DNA of 64,000 nt from Burkholderia plantarii (lineage in GTDB: Bacteria; Pseudomonadota; Gammaproteobacteria; Burkholderiales; Burkholderiaceae): contig NZ_CP007212.1 in NCBI RefSeq assembly GCF_001411805.1, positions 2,666,001 through 2,730,000 on the forward strand. The letters are read 5' to 3'. Made by a program: the position numbers and the translations under genes. Of this stretch, positions 44,671 through 55,516 are shown in pieces. Every line of letters starts with the position of its first letter. The stretch's first letter is position 1. The notes beneath the pieces were generated by a model. That model searched no databases. It saw only the letters and a program-made list of their open reading frames with translations, and had not been told where the DNA came from.

Positions 44671-45396
44671 ATGGAAACCAAAAATCCCTCGAAAATTCTC
44701 GTCGTGGACGACGATCCCCGCCTGCGCGATCTGCTGCGTCGCTACCTGGGCGAGCAGGGCTTCAATGTCTACGTCGCGGAGAACGCGACCGCCATGAACA
44801 AGCTCTGGGTCCGCGAGCGCTTCGACCTGCTCGTGCTCGACCTGATGCTACCCGGCGAGGACGGCCTGTCGATCTGCCGCCGGCTGCGCGGCAGCAACGA
44901 TCGCACGCCGATCATCATGCTCACGGCCAAGGGCGAGGACGTCGATCGCATCGTCGGCCTCGAAATGGGCGCGGACGATTACCTGCCGAAGCCGTTCAAT
45001 CCGCGCGAGCTGGTCGCGCGCATCCACGCGGTGCTGCGCCGCCAGGCGCCGGCCGAGCTGCCGGGCGCGCCGTCGGAGACCACCGAGGTATTCGAGTTCG
45101 GCGAGTTCTCGCTGAATCTCGCCACGCGCACGCTGACCAAGTCGGGCCAGGAAATTCCGCTGACCACCGGCGAATTCTCGGTGCTGAAGGTGTTCGCGCG
45201 TCACCCGCGCCAGCCGCTGTCGCGCGAGAAGCTGATGGAACTGGCGCGCGGGCGCGAATACGAAGTGTTCGATCGCAGCCTCGACGTGCAGATCTCGCGG
45301 CTGCGCAAGCTGATCGAACCCGATCCGGGCAGCCCGCGCTTCATCCAGACCGTCTGGGGCCTCGGCTACGTCTTCATTCCCGACGGCGCCGCCTGA
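44671..45396 (+). CDS. ompR: OmpR-family response regulator
   Basis: A 241-aa response regulator. The receiver has KILVVDDDPRLRD, phosphoacceptor D57 in LVLDLMLPGEDG, and the Lys of DDYLPKPFNPRE; the C-terminal winged helix contains SLNLATRTLTKSGQEIPLTT and DRSLDVQISRLRKLIE with GLGYVF at the end. The start at 44671 (METKNPSK) is preferred, but the ATG at 44662 (MPPMETK) is in frame. It lies 85 bp upstream of envZ and works with it in osmoregulation and envelope gene control. Confidence 0.95.
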   Translation: METKNPSKILVVDDDPRLRDLLRRYLGEQGFNVYVAENATAMNKLWVRERFDLLVLDLMLPGEDGLSICRRLRGSNDRTPIIMLTAKGEDVDRIVGLEMGADDYLPKPFNPRELVARIHAVLRRQAPAELPGAPSETTEVFEFGEFSLNLATRTLTKSGQEIPLTTGEFSVLKVFARHPRQPLSREKLMELARGREYEVFDRSLDVQISRLRKLIEPDPGSPRFIQTVWGLGYVFIPDGAA

Positions 45397-45481
45397 TGCC
45401 GCCGCGCGGGCGCGCGCGGGCGCGCGCGAGCCGCGCGCCCGCGGGCTTCCCTTCGCCCAGCCACCGAGACAGTCCGCTCCT

Positions 45482-46846
45482 ATGCGTATTGACCGGCGCC
45501 TCCTGACGCTCGTTTTCGGCGGGTTGTTCTGGCGCACCTTCCTGCTGATCGCGCTGCTGATCGCGGTGAGCCTCGCCGCGTGGTTTCAGAGCTTCCGCGT
45601 GATCGAGCGCGAGCCGCGCGCGCAGCGCGTGGCGCTGCAGCTCGTCGCCGTGGTCAAGCTCACGCGCACCGCCCTGCTCTATTCCGATCCCGACCTGCGC
45701 CGCGCGTTGCTGCAGGATCTGGAGAGCAACGAAGGCGTGCGCGTCTATCCGCGCGAGACCACCGACAAGTTCAAGCTGCAGCCCGACGAATCCCTCAATC
45801 GTCTGATCGAACACGACATCCGCAGCCGGCTCGGCGACGACACCGTGATCGCGCAGTCGGTCAACGACATCCCGGGCGTCTGGATCAGCTTCAAGATCGA
45901 CGACGACGATTACTGGGTCGCGCTCGACCGCGACCAGCTCGACACCGTCACGGGCCTGCAATGGGCCGGCTGGGGGCTGTTCGCGCTGGCGCTGTCGCTG
46001 CTCGGCTCGGCGTTCATCACGAGCCTCGTGAACCAGCCGTTCTCGCGGCTCGCGCACGCGGCGCGCAAGGTCGGCGCGGGGCAGATGCCCGAGCCGCTGC
46101 CCGAGCGCGGCATGGGCGTGGCGGCCGACACCAACCGCAGCTTCAACCAGATGGTGCGCGACCTCGAGCAGCTCGACGCCGATCGCGCGCTGATGCTGGC
46201 CGGCATCTCGCACGACCTGCGCACGCCGCTCGCGCGGCTGCGGCTCGAGACCGAGATGAGCCCGTCCGACCAGGCCACCAAGGACGCGATGGTGGACGAC
46301 ATCGAGCAGATGGACCGCATCATCGCCGCCTTCATCGACTACGCGCGGCCGCTCCAGCAGCGCACGCTGGAGCCGGTGGACCTGTCGCTGATCGCGCACG
46401 ACGTGGGCGCGCGCCTCGCCCACGAGGACGGCGTGCGGATCACCACGCGGCTCGCGCCGGCCGCCGTGGTGGAGGCCGACGAGACCGACATGCGCCGCGT
46501 GATCGGCAACCTGGTCGAGAACGCGCGCAAGTACGGCTTGAGCCAGGCCGACGGCATCGCCCGCATCACGATCGAGACGCGCGCCTCGCATGCGCGCGTC
46601 GAGGTGGTGGTGCGCGACGAGGGCCCCGGCATCCCCGACGACCAGCTGCCGCTCGTGATGCGGCCGTTCTATCGCGTCGACACCGCGCGCAGCAACGCCG
46701 ACGGCACCGGCCTCGGCATGGCGATCGTGCTGCGGCTGGTGGGCCGCTATCGCGGCACGCTGAAGCTGCGCAACCGCGCGCCGGAGCCGGGCCTCGAAGT
46801 GTCGCTCGACTTCCCGACCGGCAAGGCCGCCCGCGCCCCGGCCTGA
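45482..46846 (+). CDS. envZ: EnvZ-type osmosensor histidine kinase
   Basis: A 454-aa membrane kinase with helices at about residues 16-36 and 160-180, a periplasmic domain between, a HAMP segment (NQPFSRLAHAARKVGAGQMP), and the DHp motif GISHDLRTPLARLRLETEM with H244. The catalytic domain has NLVENARKYG, DEGPGIP and GTGLGMAIVLRLV. The HDLRTP motif is the EnvZ type, which has both kinase and phosphatase activity towards OmpR. It follows ompR in the same direction. Confidence 0.95.
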   Translation: MRIDRRLLTLVFGGLFWRTFLLIALLIAVSLAAWFQSFRVIEREPRAQRVALQLVAVVKLTRTALLYSDPDLRRALLQDLESNEGVRVYPRETTDKFKLQPDESLNRLIEHDIRSRLGDDTVIAQSVNDIPGVWISFKIDDDDYWVALDRDQLDTVTGLQWAGWGLFALALSLLGSAFITSLVNQPFSRLAHAARKVGAGQMPEPLPERGMGVAADTNRSFNQMVRDLEQLDADRALMLAGISHDLRTPLARLRLETEMSPSDQATKDAMVDDIEQMDRIIAAFIDYARPLQQRTLEPVDLSLIAHDVGARLAHEDGVRITTRLAPAAVVEADETDMRRVIGNLVENARKYGLSQADGIARITIETRASHARVEVVVRDEGPGIPDDQLPLVMRPFYRVDTARSNADGTGLGMAIVLRLVGRYRGTLKLRNRAPEPGLEVSLDFPTGKAARAPA

Positions 46847-46997
46847 TACGCGCCGGCCCGAGCCAGGCCGCCGCTGAACGGGCGCTGCGCCCGCCCTTGA
46901 TGGCGCCCCCTGAAATGCCGGCGCGAACGATCTATAGTCGTGATTCCCGCTGCCGCCGCGCCGGCAGCCCGACTCCCCCTCACCGGAAGGAGCGCGC

Positions 46998-47546
46998 ATG
47001 AAAACCGTCGGCGACCTGCTCGACACCTTCACCGTCACGGCCGCGAAGCCGGGCTTCAACCATCCCGAGGAAAACGGCCAGTCGGCCTTCGAGACGATCA
47101 CCGAAGCCTCGTTCCCGGGCAAGTGGAAGGTGTTCTATTTCTATCCGAAGGATTTCTCGCCGGTCTGCGCCGCCGAGATCGTTGAATTCGGTCGGCTGCG
47201 CGCCGCGTTCGAGCAGCGCGACGCCGTGCTGCTCGGCGGCAGCGCCGACAACGAACTCGTGAAGCTCGCGTGGCGCCGCGCGCATCCGGGCCTCGACCGG
47301 CTCAATCATCATGCGTTCGGCGACGTGAAGGGCGAACTGATCGACCAGCTCGGGATTCGCGACCACGATGCCGGCGTCGCGCTGCGCGCGACCTTCATCG
47401 TCGATGCCGACAACACGATCCGGCACGTCTCGGTCAACAGCCTCGACGTGGGCCGCAATCCCGCGGAGATCCTGCGCACGCTCGAGGCGCTGCAAACCGG
47501 CGAACCCTGCCCGCCCGTGTCGGCCGCCGGCGATCCGGCGCCGTAG
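46998..47546 (+). CDS. Peroxiredoxin (AhpC/TSA family)
   Basis: A 182-aa typical 2-Cys peroxiredoxin. The peroxidatic Cys (C57) is in FYPKDFSPVCAAEIVEF; the usual family motif is FTFVCPTE, so the surroundings are slightly diverged. The resolving Cys (C171) lies in TGEPCPP near the C-terminus. It reduces peroxides using an AhpD- or thioredoxin-type donor; no ahpD or ahpF gene is adjacent. The ATG at 46998 follows GGAAGGAGCGC. A strong terminator lies about 80 bp downstream. Confidence 0.93.
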   Translation: MKTVGDLLDTFTVTAAKPGFNHPEENGQSAFETITEASFPGKWKVFYFYPKDFSPVCAAEIVEFGRLRAAFEQRDAVLLGGSADNELVKLAWRRAHPGLDRLNHHAFGDVKGELIDQLGIRDHDAGVALRATFIVDADNTIRHVSVNSLDVGRNPAEILRTLEALQTGEPCPPVSAAGDPAP

Positions 47547-47628
47547 GCATCATCGCCACCCGCGCCGGCCGTCGATCCATCACCCCGATCCCCCCGATCC
47601 ATCACCCCGTTACGGCAGGCCCCCAACG

Positions 47629-47665
47629 ACGACGCCCCGCGAGCGATTCGCGGGGCGTCGTGTTT
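47629..47665 (+). terminator. Bidirectional terminator between peroxiredoxin and ispF
   Basis: ACGACGCCCCGCGA (47629-47642) and TCGCGGGGCGTCGT (47648-47661) form a perfect 14-bp stem with a 5-nt loop, followed by GTTT. It separates convergent genes. Confidence 0.85.
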
Positions 47666-47712
47666 CGGCAGCGGCATGCGGGCGCCTCGTCCCGCATGCC
47701 CGACATGGCGGC

Positions 47713-48198
47713 CTACGCCGCGCCGCGCACCAGCAGCGCGGCGGCCTGCGCCTCGATGCCCTCGCCACGGCCGAGATAGCCGAGCTTTTCGTTGGTCTTC
47801 GCCTTCACGTTGACGCGATCGAGCGGCAGGCCGAGGTCCTCGGCGATGTTGGCGCGCATCGCGTCGATGTGCGGCGCGAGCTTCGGCGCCTGCGCGATCA
47901 CGGTGGTGTCGACGTTGCCGATCGTGAAGCCGGCGGCGGCCACGCGCCTCGCGCATTCGCGCAGCAGCACGCGGCTGTCGGCACCCTTGAACTGCGGGTC
48001 GGTGTCCGAGAAGTGGCGGCCGATGTCGCCGAGCGCGGCGGCGCCGAACAGCGCGTCGGTCAGCGCGTGCAGCAGCACGTCGGCGTCCGAGTGGCCGAGC
48101 AGGCCGCGTTCGTAGGGGATCGTCACGCCGCCGATGATGAGCGGCCGGCCGGGAACCAACTGGTGTACGTCGTAGCCTTGTCCGATTCTGATGTCCAT
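47713..48198 (-). CDS. ispF: 2-C-methyl-D-erythritol 2,4-cyclodiphosphate synthase
   Basis: A 161-aa MEP-pathway enzyme, a homotrimer that cyclises the diphosphate intermediate in isoprenoid precursor synthesis. The metal ligands are D10 and H12 (GQGYDVHQL) and H44 ([13 protein letters not shown]); [14 protein letters not shown] and [20 protein letters not shown] are further family signatures. The length is normal. It lies 28 bp downstream of ispD on the same strand, the usual ispDF operon. Confidence 0.98.
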   Translation of the reverse strand: MDIRIGQGYDVHQLVPGRPLIIGGVTIPYERGLLGHSDADVLLHALTDALFGAAALGDIGRHFSDTDPQFKGADSRVLLRECARRVAAAGFTIGNVDTTVIAQAPKLAPHIDAMRANIAEDLGLPLDRVNVKAKTNEKLGYLGRGEGIEAQAAALLVRGAA

Positions 48199-48226
48199 GC
48201 GGTGTCTGGTTCGTGGTGAAAGGGGT

Positions 48227-48937
48227 TCAGGAGGCGCTCGCGGGCCGCGACAGGAATGCCTCGGCCAGCTCGAAATCCTCGGGATAGGTGACCTTGAAGT
48301 TGCGCAGGTTGCCCTGCACCACGCGCGGCGCGTGGCCGGCCCACTCGATCGCGCTGGCTTCGTCGGTCAGGTCGTGGCCGTCGCGCTGCGCGGCGAGGAT
48401 CGCCTCGCGCAGCATGCCGATCCGGAACATCTGCGGCGTCTGGGCCTGCCAGAGGCCGTCGCGTGCCTCGGTGCGGGCGATCTCGTCGCCGCCCGCCGGC
48501 ACGCGCTTCAACGTATCGGCCACCGGCAGCGCGACGATGCCGCCCACCGGGTCGTCCTTCAGCGTCGCGATCAGCGTGCGGATCAGCGCCGGCGTGATGC
48601 CGGGGCGCGCCGCGTCGTGGACCAGCACCCAGTCGGCGTCGGTCGCGCCGAATCCGGCCAGCTCCAGCAGGCCGTTGAGCACCGAGGCCTGGCGCGAGGC
48701 GCCGCCGCAGCGGCTGACCGCGAAGCGCAGGCCGGCGAAGCGGCGCGCGTCGAAGTGGGTGTCGTCGGGCGAGATCACCACCAGCGTCTGCGCGAACTCG
48801 CTGAGCGCGTCGAACGCGGCGAGCGTGTAGTGCAGCAGCGCGCGTCCGGCCAGCGTGCGGTACTGCTTGGGCAGGGCCGAGCCGGAGCGGCTGCCGGTGC
48901 CGGCGCAGGGAATCAGGGCGAAAAGTCGGGGAGTCAC
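48227..48937 (-). CDS. ispD: 2-C-methyl-D-erythritol 4-phosphate cytidylyltransferase
   Basis: A 236-aa MEP-pathway enzyme that forms CDP-methylerythritol. It starts at a GTG at 48937 ([20 protein letters not shown]), where the nucleotide-binding loop [13 protein letters not shown] is complete; no ATG is available before the divergent mfd promoter. [11 protein letters not shown] and [14 protein letters not shown] sequence follow, ending [17 protein letters not shown]. It forms an operon with ispF and is divergent from mfd. Confidence 0.97.
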   Translation of the reverse strand: MTPRLFALIPCAGTGSRSGSALPKQYRTLAGRALLHYTLAAFDALSEFAQTLVVISPDDTHFDARRFAGLRFAVSRCGGASRQASVLNGLLELAGFGATDADWVLVHDAARPGITPALIRTLIATLKDDPVGGIVALPVADTLKRVPAGGDEIARTEARDGLWQAQTPQMFRIGMLREAILAAQRDGHDLTDEASAIEWAGHAPRVVQGNLRNFKVTYPEDFELAEAFLSRPASAS

Positions 48938-49051
48938 GGGAGCGGAGCGCCGGAAATAGGGAAATCGAGAGACGGATTTTATAATAGGTCTTTCGCCTCG
49001 GCCGCCGTGCCGCTCGCCGCCGGTCACGGCGCTTGCCATCCCGCCCCGTCC

Positions 49052-52000
49052 ATGCCAGAAAACGCCAGCTTTCCGCCGTCCCCCGTCGCCCTCGTCAAAG
49101 CGGGCCAGCGCTTCGCCTTCGACGGCGCGCCAGGTTCCGCCGACGCCCTCGCGATCGCCCGCTATCTTGCCGCGCACAAGGCCCAGGTGCCGCTTCTCGC
49201 GGTGATCTGCGCGAACCCGGCCGACGCACAGCGGCTGTCGCAGGAAATCGGCTTCTTCGCGCCCGAGGCTCGCGTGCGGCTGCTGCCCGACTGGGAAACG
49301 CTGCCCTACGACACCTTCTCGCCGCACCAGGACCTGGTCTCGGAACGGCTGGCCACGCTGCACGATCTCGGCGAAGGCCGCTGCGACATCCTGCTCGTGC
49401 CGGCCACCTCGGCGCTCTACCGGATGCCGCCCGCCTCGTTCCTGGCCGCCTACACGTTCGCGTTCACGCAGGGCGAGCGGCTCGACGAGTCGAAGTTCAA
49501 GGCGCAGCTGACGCTGGCCGGCTACGAGCACGTGAGCCAGGTGGTGCGCCCCGGCGAATACTGCGTGCGCGGCTCGCTGATCGACCTGTTCCCGATGGGC
49601 TCGCCGCTGCCCTACCGGATCGACCTGTTCGACGACCAGATCGATTCCATCCGTGCGTTCGACCCGGACACCCAGCGCAGCCTCTACCCGGTGCGCGACG
49701 TGCGCCTGCTGCCGGGCCGCGAATTCCCGTTCGACGAGGCCGCGCGCACCGCGTTCCGCAGCCGCTGGCGCGAGACCTTCGAGGGCGACCCGAGCCGCGC
49801 GCCGATCTATCGCGACATCGGCAACGGCGTGCCGTCGGCCGGCATCGAGTACTACCTGCCGCTGTTCTTCGACGACACGGCCACGCTGTTCCACTATCTG
49901 CCCGAGCACGCGCAGCTGGTATTCACGGGCGACCTCGACACGGCGATCCGCCGCTTCACGGCCGACACGAAACAGCGCTACATGTTCCTCTCGCACGACC
50001 GCGAGCGGCCGATCCTCGAACCGCAGCGGCTGTTCCTCAGCGACGACGATTTCTACACGCTCGCCAAGCCGTTCGCGCGCCTGGTGCTGCCCGCGCAGGC
50101 CGCCGGCGGCTGGGCCACCACGCTGCCGCCGCTCGCGCTCGAACGGCAGGCCGACGACCCGGTGGCCACCTTCCGCCGCTATCTGCAGACGACCCCGAAC
50201 CGCGTGCTGTTCACGGTCGAATCGGCGGGCCGCCGCGAAACGCTCGCGCAGTTGTTCGCCGAAAATGGCCTGAAGCCGGCCGGCAACGACAGCTACGCGT
50301 CGTGGCTGGCCGGCGGCGAACGCTTCGCGCTCGGCGTGGCGCCGCTCACGAGCGGCTTCGCGGTGCCGGGCGAAGGCTACGCGATCGTCACCGAGACCGA
50401 ACTGTACGGCTCGACCGGGCGCCGCTCGGGACGCCGCCGCCAGGAGCAGGCCAGCAACGTCGACGCGATGGTGCGCGACCTCTCGGAGCTGAAGGTGGGC
50501 GATCCGGTGGTCCACACGCAGCACGGCATCGGCCGCTACATGGGGCTCGTCTCGATGGACCTCGGCGAGGGCGAGACCGAGTTCCTGCATCTCGAGTACG
50601 CGGGCGACAGCAAGCTCTACGTGCCGGTCGCGCAGCTGCACGTGATCTCGCGCTACAGCGGCGCCGATCCCGACAGCGCGCCGCTGCACCAGCTCGGCTC
50701 GGGCCAGTGGGAGCGCGCCAAGCGCCGTGCCGCCCAGCAGATCCGCGACACCGCGGCCGAGCTGCTGAACCTCTACGCGCGGCGCGCCGCGCGCGAGGGC
50801 CATGCGTTCGCGCTCGAACCGCGCGACTACGTGAAGTTCGCCGAGAGCTTCGGCTTCGAGGAAACGCCCGACCAGGCCGCCGCGATCGCGGCCGTGATCG
50901 GCGACATGACGAGCGGCAAGCCGATGGACCGTCTGGTGTGCGGCGACGTCGGCTTCGGCAAGACCGAGGTGGCGCTGCGCGCCGCGTTCATCGCCGTGAT
51001 GGGCGGCAAGCAGGTGGCGCTGCTCTCGCCCACCACGCTGCTCGCCGAGCAGCACACGCAGACCTTCATCGACCGCTTCGCCGACTGGCCGGTGCGGGTG
51101 GCCGAGCTGTCGCGCTTCAAGTCGACCAAGGAAGTCAACGCGGCGATCCAGCAGATCAACGAAGGCAGCGTCGACATCGTGATCGGCACCCACAAGCTGC
51201 TGTCCTCGGACGTGCAGTTCAAGCGGCTCGGGCTCGTCATCATCGACGAGGAACACCGCTTCGGGGTGCGCCAGAAGGAGGCGCTGAAGGCGCTGCGCGC
51301 CGAGGTGGACGTGCTGACGCTGACCGCCACGCCGATCCCGCGCACGCTCGGCATGGCGCTGGAAGGCCTGCGCGACTTCTCGGTGATCGCCACCGCGCCG
51401 CAGAAGCGGCTCGCGATCAAGACCTTCGTGCGACGCGAGGAGGAAAGCGTGATCCGCGAGGCGATGCTGCGCGAGCTCAAGCGCGGGGGCCAGGTGTACT
51501 TCCTGCACAACGAGGTCGAGACGATCGAGAACCGCAAGACGATGCTGGAAGCGCTGGTGCCCGAGGCGCGCATCTCGATCGCGCACGGCCAGATGCACGA
51601 GCGCGAACTCGAACGCGTGATGCGCGAGTTCGTCGGCCAGCGCGCCAACGTGCTGCTTTGCACGACCATCATCGAGACCGGCATCGACGTGCCGAGCGCG
51701 AACACCATCATCATGCATCGCGCCGACAAGTTCGGCCTCGCGCAGCTGCACCAGCTGCGCGGGCGCGTCGGGCGCTCGCACCACCAGGCCTACGCCTACC
51801 TGCTGGTGCATGACCCGCAGGCGCTCACCAAGCAGGCGCAGCGGCGGCTCGAGGCGATCCAGCAGATGGAGGAACTCGGCTCGGGCTTCTACCTCGCGAT
51901 GCACGACCTCGAGATCCGCGGCACCGGCGAGGTGCTCGGCGACAAGCAGTCGGGCGAGATCCACGAGATCGGCTTCCAGCTCTACACCGAGATGCTCAAC

Positions 52001-52525
52001 GACGCGGTGAAGGCGCTCAAGAACGGCCGCGAGCCGGACCTGCTCGCGCCGCTCGCGGCCACCACCGAGATCAACCTGCACACGCCGGCGATCCTGCCCG
52101 CCGACTATTGCGGCGACGTGCAGGAACGGCTTTCGCTCTACAAGCGGCTCGCGAACTGCGAGGACGGCGACGCGATCGACGCGATCCAGGAGGAACTGAT
52201 CGACCGCTTCGGCAAGCTGCCGCCGCAGGCCCACGCGCTGGTCGAGACGCACCGGCTGCGGCTCGCGGCCAGGCCGCTCGGCATCAGCAAGATCGACGCG
52301 AGCGAGGCCGCGATCGGCATGCAGTTCGTGCCGAACCCGCCGATCGATCCGATGCGCATCATCGAGATGGTGCAGAAGCACCGTCACGTGAAGCTGGCCG
52401 GCCAGGACAAGCTGCGCATCGAGACGCGCACGCCGGACCTGGCGATCCGCGTGTCGACGGTCAAGGAAACGCTGCGCGCGCTGGGGCAGCCCTCCACGGG
52501 GCGCGCGGCCGCGCCGGCGCGCTGA
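49052..52525 (+). CDS. mfd: Transcription-repair coupling factor
   Basis: An 1157-aa protein of full Mfd length. It displaces RNA polymerase stalled at lesions and recruits UvrA. The N-terminal UvrB-like part ([40 protein letters not shown]) is followed by the RNA-polymerase-binding domain ([20 protein letters not shown]), the RecG-like motor with Walker [10 protein letters not shown] (K637) and DEEH box (about D732), [22 protein letters not shown], and the C-terminal regulatory TRCF domain. The start at 49052 ([10 protein letters not shown]) fits; the upstream in-frame stretch is antisense to ispD. Confidence 0.98.
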   Translation: MPENASFPPSPVALVKAGQRFAFDGAPGSADALAIARYLAAHKAQVPLLAVICANPADAQRLSQEIGFFAPEARVRLLPDWETLPYDTFSPHQDLVSERLATLHDLGEGRCDILLVPATSALYRMPPASFLAAYTFAFTQGERLDESKFKAQLTLAGYEHVSQVVRPGEYCVRGSLIDLFPMGSPLPYRIDLFDDQIDSIRAFDPDTQRSLYPVRDVRLLPGREFPFDEAARTAFRSRWRETFEGDPSRAPIYRDIGNGVPSAGIEYYLPLFFDDTATLFHYLPEHAQLVFTGDLDTAIRRFTADTKQRYMFLSHDRERPILEPQRLFLSDDDFYTLAKPFARLVLPAQAAGGWATTLPPLALERQADDPVATFRRYLQTTPNRVLFTVESAGRRETLAQLFAENGLKPAGNDSYASWLAGGERFALGVAPLTSGFAVPGEGYAIVTETELYGSTGRRSGRRRQEQASNVDAMVRDLSELKVGDPVVHTQHGIGRYMGLVSMDLGEGETEFLHLEYAGDSKLYVPVAQLHVISRYSGADPDSAPLHQLGSGQWERAKRRAAQQIRDTAAELLNLYARRAAREGHAFALEPRDYVKFAESFGFEETPDQAAAIAAVIGDMTSGKPMDRLVCGDVGFGKTEVALRAAFIAVMGGKQVALLSPTTLLAEQHTQTFIDRFADWPVRVAELSRFKSTKEVNAAIQQINEGSVDIVIGTHKLLSSDVQFKRLGLVIIDEEHRFGVRQKEALKALRAEVDVLTLTATPIPRTLGMALEGLRDFSVIATAPQKRLAIKTFVRREEESVIREAMLRELKRGGQVYFLHNEVETIENRKTMLEALVPEARISIAHGQMHERELERVMREFVGQRANVLLCTTIIETGIDVPSANTIIMHRADKFGLAQLHQLRGRVGRSHHQAYAYLLVHDPQALTKQAQRRLEAIQQMEELGSGFYLAMHDLEIRGTGEVLGDKQSGEIHEIGFQLYTEMLNDAVKALKNGREPDLLAPLAATTEINLHTPAILPADYCGDVQERLSLYKRLANCEDGDAIDAIQEELIDRFGKLPPQAHALVETHRLRLAARPLGISKIDASEAAIGMQFVPNPPIDPMRIIEMVQKHRHVKLAGQDKLRIETRTPDLAIRVSTVKETLRALGQPSTGRAAAPAR

Positions 52526-52779
52526 AGAACGGGTGCGCCGAAGCGCGGCGAACGGGACACGTCGGCCCTCCGGGCGGCGGCACACCCGGACGCCGATGCC
52601 CGGCGCGGGACGGGCGGCGGACGCCACGGCGGCCCGTCCGTCGCCGCCACGCCGCCTTCCGCCGCTCCCGCGCCGCCGGACCGGGGAAAAACACCCCGTA
52701 CTGCACCGCAAGGCGCCGCGCGAGCGCGGGCCGGCACGTTTTTGAGTATGATTTTCGCATCGCCATCCGGAGTTTCACC

Positions 52780-53994
52780 ATGTCCCCCGTCGACGCCGCG
52801 CCGTCCACCCACGCCCTCCCCACCGTCGAATCGCCCGTCAGCCTGCCGTGGGTCCGCGACCTCGTCGCGATGGACACCACCAGCCGCGTGCCGAACCTGG
52901 GTCTCATCGAGACCGTGCGCGACGCGCTTGCCGCGCGCGGCATCGAATCGACGCTGACGCACGACAGGCGCGACGGCTGGGCCAACCTGTTCGCGACGAT
53001 TCCCGCGCACGACGGCGCCACCGACGGCGGCGTGGTGCTGTCGGGGCACACCGACGTGGTGCCGGTGGACGGCCAGCAATGGGACAGCGACCCGTTCACG
53101 CCGACCATCCGCGACGGCCGGCTCTATGGGCGCGGCACCTGCGACATGAAGGGCTTCATCGGCGCGGCGCTCGCGCTGGTGCCGGAGATGCAGGCGGCGA
53201 AGCTGGCCCGGCCGATCCACCTCGCGCTGTCCTACGACGAGGAAATCGGCTGCGCGGGCGCGCCGCTGATGCTCGCCGAGCTGAAGCGACGCGGCCTGCA
53301 GCCGGGCGGCTGCATCGTCGGCGAGCCCACCAGCATGCGCCCGATCATCGCGCACAAGGGCATCAACACCTATCGCTGCTGCGTGCGCGGCCACGCCGCC
53401 CATTCGTCGCTGACGCCGAAGGGGCTCAACGCGATCGAATACGCGGCGCGGCTGATCTGCCACATCCGCGACATCGCCGACGAGTTCCGCGCCAACGGGC
53501 CGTTCGACGAGCTCTACGACGTGCCGTTCACGACCGCGCAGACGAGCCTGATCGAAGGCGGCAACGCGATCAACACGGTGCCGGCCGAGTGCCGCTTCTC
53601 GTTCGAATTCCGCAACCTGCCGACGCTCGATCCCGACACGATCTTCGCGCGCATCGACGCCTACGCGCGCGACACGCTGCTGCCGAAGATGCGCCGCGAG
53701 CATCCGGACGCGGCCATCGAGATCTCGAAGATCGCCGCCGCGCCGGGCCTCGACGCCGACGAGCAGGCCGCGATCACCGAACTGGTGCGCGCCCTGACGG
53801 CCGACCGCTCGCAGCGCAAGGTCGCCTACGGCACCGAGGCGGGGCTGTTCGCGAACGCCGGCATTCCGAGCGTGGTTTGCGGGCCGGGCGACATCGAGCA
53901 GGCGCACAAGGCCAACGAGTACGTCGAGCTCGCGCAGCTCGACGCCTGCGAGCGCTTCCTGCGCAAGTTCATCTACAGCATGACGCTCGCCTGA
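52780..53994 (+). CDS. argE: Acetylornithine deacetylase
   Basis: A 404-aa M20-family metallohydrolase that removes acetate from N-acetylornithine in arginine synthesis. Metal ligands sit in VLSGHTDVVPVDG (H90) and GRGTCDMKGF (D122), the catalytic Glu in SYDEEIGC, with further motifs GEPTSMRPIIAHKG, RGHAAHSSLTPKG and GTEAGLFANAGIPSVVCGPG. The ATG at 52780 follows CCGGAG. Closely related deacetylases cannot be excluded, but the length and motifs fit ArgE. It lies 49 bp upstream of the dehydratase gene. Confidence 0.93.
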   Translation: MSPVDAAPSTHALPTVESPVSLPWVRDLVAMDTTSRVPNLGLIETVRDALAARGIESTLTHDRRDGWANLFATIPAHDGATDGGVVLSGHTDVVPVDGQQWDSDPFTPTIRDGRLYGRGTCDMKGFIGAALALVPEMQAAKLARPIHLALSYDEEIGCAGAPLMLAELKRRGLQPGGCIVGEPTSMRPIIAHKGINTYRCCVRGHAAHSSLTPKGLNAIEYAARLICHIRDIADEFRANGPFDELYDVPFTTAQTSLIEGGNAINTVPAECRFSFEFRNLPTLDPDTIFARIDAYARDTLLPKMRREHPDAAIEISKIAAAPGLDADEQAAITELVRALTADRSQRKVAYGTEAGLFANAGIPSVVCGPGDIEQAHKANEYVELAQLDACERFLRKFIYSMTLA

Positions 53995-54043
53995 CACCAG
54001 CCGGGGGCGGTTCGCCTGCGCGGCGAGCCCCCCGCTCTCCGCC

Positions 54044-55072
54044 ATGTCGACCCTCTCACCGCCCCCCGTCCATTCGTCCATCAACGGCGAGCCGATCCCC
54101 ACGCTCGACGACATCGCCGCCGAGCACTTCGCGCTCACGCCCTGGGTTTCGCGCACGCCGGTGTTCGAGCGCGCCGGGCTGCCCTCGCTCGAGGCCACCC
54201 ACGTCAACCTGAAGTTCGAGCTGCTGCAGGCGAGCGGCAGCTTCAAGGTGCGCGGCGCGTTCGCGAACCTGCTCGCGCTCGGCGAGTCGCAGCGGCGCAG
54301 CGGCGTGACCTGCGTGTCGTCGGGCAATCACGCGGCGGCGCTCGCCTACGCGGCGATGCGGCTCGGCATCGGCGCGAAGGTGGTGCTGCTCGACACGGCC
54401 GACGCCGCACCGCTCGCGCTGTGCCGGCAGTACGGCGCCGAAGTCGTGATGGCGGCCGGGCAGGCGGATGCGTTCGACCTGGCGCGGCGCATCGAGATCG
54501 AGGAAGGGCGGCAGTTCGTGCATGCGTTCAACGGCTACCGCACGATCCTCGGCACCGCCACGCTCGGCTACGAATGGGCCACCCAGGCGCCCGACCTCGA
54601 CGCCGTGATCGTGCCGGTCGGCGGCGGCGGGCTGGCCGCCGGCATCGCGACGGCGCTGCGGCTCGCGAGCCCGCGGATTCGCGTGTACGGCGTCGAGCCC
54701 GAGGGCGCCGACGTGATGAGCCGCAGCTTCGCGGCCAACCGGCCGGTCGAGTTGCGCGCGGCGCACACCATCGCCGGCGCGCTGGCCGTCACCCACACCG
54801 AGGAATACGGCTACGAACTGTGCCGGCGGCACCTCGAGCGTCTCGTTTGCGTCGACGACGACGCGCTGCGCGCGGCGATGCGCTATCTGCACACCACCCT
54901 GAAGGTGGCCGTCGAGCCCGCCTGCGCGGCACCGATGGCGGCGCTGCTCGGCCCGCTGCGCGAGACGCTGCAGGGCCGGCGGGTGGGCGTGCTGCTGCCG
55001 GGCTCGAACCTCGATCCGGCCGCGTTCGCGGCTCACCTCGCCACGCCGGCCGGCGCGCGCCGCGTGCGCTGA
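54044..55072 (+). CDS. Threonine/serine dehydratase (PLP-dependent, fold type II)
   Basis: A 342-aa PLP enzyme. The Schiff-base Lys is K68 in ASGSFKVRGAFANL; SSGNHAAALAYAA is the substrate loop, VIVPVGGGGLAAGIATAL the phosphate-binding Gly loop. It lacks the C-terminal ACT regulatory domain of biosynthetic IlvA and is the size of catabolic dehydratases, so it probably deaminates threonine or serine (or a hydroxy-amino acid such as hydroxyaspartate). It is the second gene after argE and likely co-transcribed. Confidence 0.92.
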   Translation: MSTLSPPPVHSSINGEPIPTLDDIAAEHFALTPWVSRTPVFERAGLPSLEATHVNLKFELLQASGSFKVRGAFANLLALGESQRRSGVTCVSSGNHAAALAYAAMRLGIGAKVVLLDTADAAPLALCRQYGAEVVMAAGQADAFDLARRIEIEEGRQFVHAFNGYRTILGTATLGYEWATQAPDLDAVIVPVGGGGLAAGIATALRLASPRIRVYGVEPEGADVMSRSFAANRPVELRAAHTIAGALAVTHTEEYGYELCRRHLERLVCVDDDALRAAMRYLHTTLKVAVEPACAAPMAALLGPLRETLQGRRVGVLLPGSNLDPAAFAAHLATPAGARRVR

Positions 55073-55103
55073 ACCCGCGAAACGCGCGCGGCGCGCCCGC
55101 GAC

Positions 55104-55351
55104 GATATCCCCAGATTATGTTGAAGAGCCTGTGGACAAGCGCCTGACAAGCCATGCAAATGCTTGATTGCACGGGCTTTCGCGACGGCGCCTCGAATCG
55201 GGCAGCGACCCGCCGCGATGGTGCGCGGAGCCGGCCGCGAGCACGCTGCTGCCCACGCCGCGCCCCACGGCCAAAAGCCTTGCCCGTTCAAGGGTTTGCG
55301 GCGCATTCCCCGAGCTTATCAACAAGCCTTTCAACATAAACTGTGGACAAC
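55104..55351. repeat. Long inverted repeat with DnaA-box-like 9-mers
   Basis: Arm 1 (55104-55141, read on the minus strand) and arm 2 (55314-55351) agree at 29 of 38 positions, with a shared 10-mer TTCAACATAA. Each arm has DnaA-box-like words: TGTGGACAA at 55131 and 55342, TTATCAACA at 55316 and ATATCCCCA at 55105 (consensus TTATCCACA or its complement; 1-2 mismatches). The 172-bp interior has no credible gene. It could be a protein-binding locus, a decayed mobile element with terminal repeats, or an RNA with a long closing stem. Confidence 0.75.
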
Positions 55352-55516
55352 TCGCGCGTCGCGCGACCGTCCGGACCGGGGACGGCGGCGGCACCGGGTT
55401 CGCACCGGAGATGCACCGGCCATGCCGGGGTCGTCACCGCCGGCGCCGCCGCCACTTTCCTTGCAGCGGCCGGTCCGATTCGCCATCGAGCCTTCGTCGA
55501 AGAAAGGAGTCACGCG

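Noticed and set aside
48941..52711. A very long open frame antisense to mfd, running over ispD (about 1490 codons)
   Set aside because: It is open because of third-position GC bias opposite a real gene. Its sequence is His/Arg/Asp/Gln-rich with no domain; only its last ~236 codons are real (ispD).
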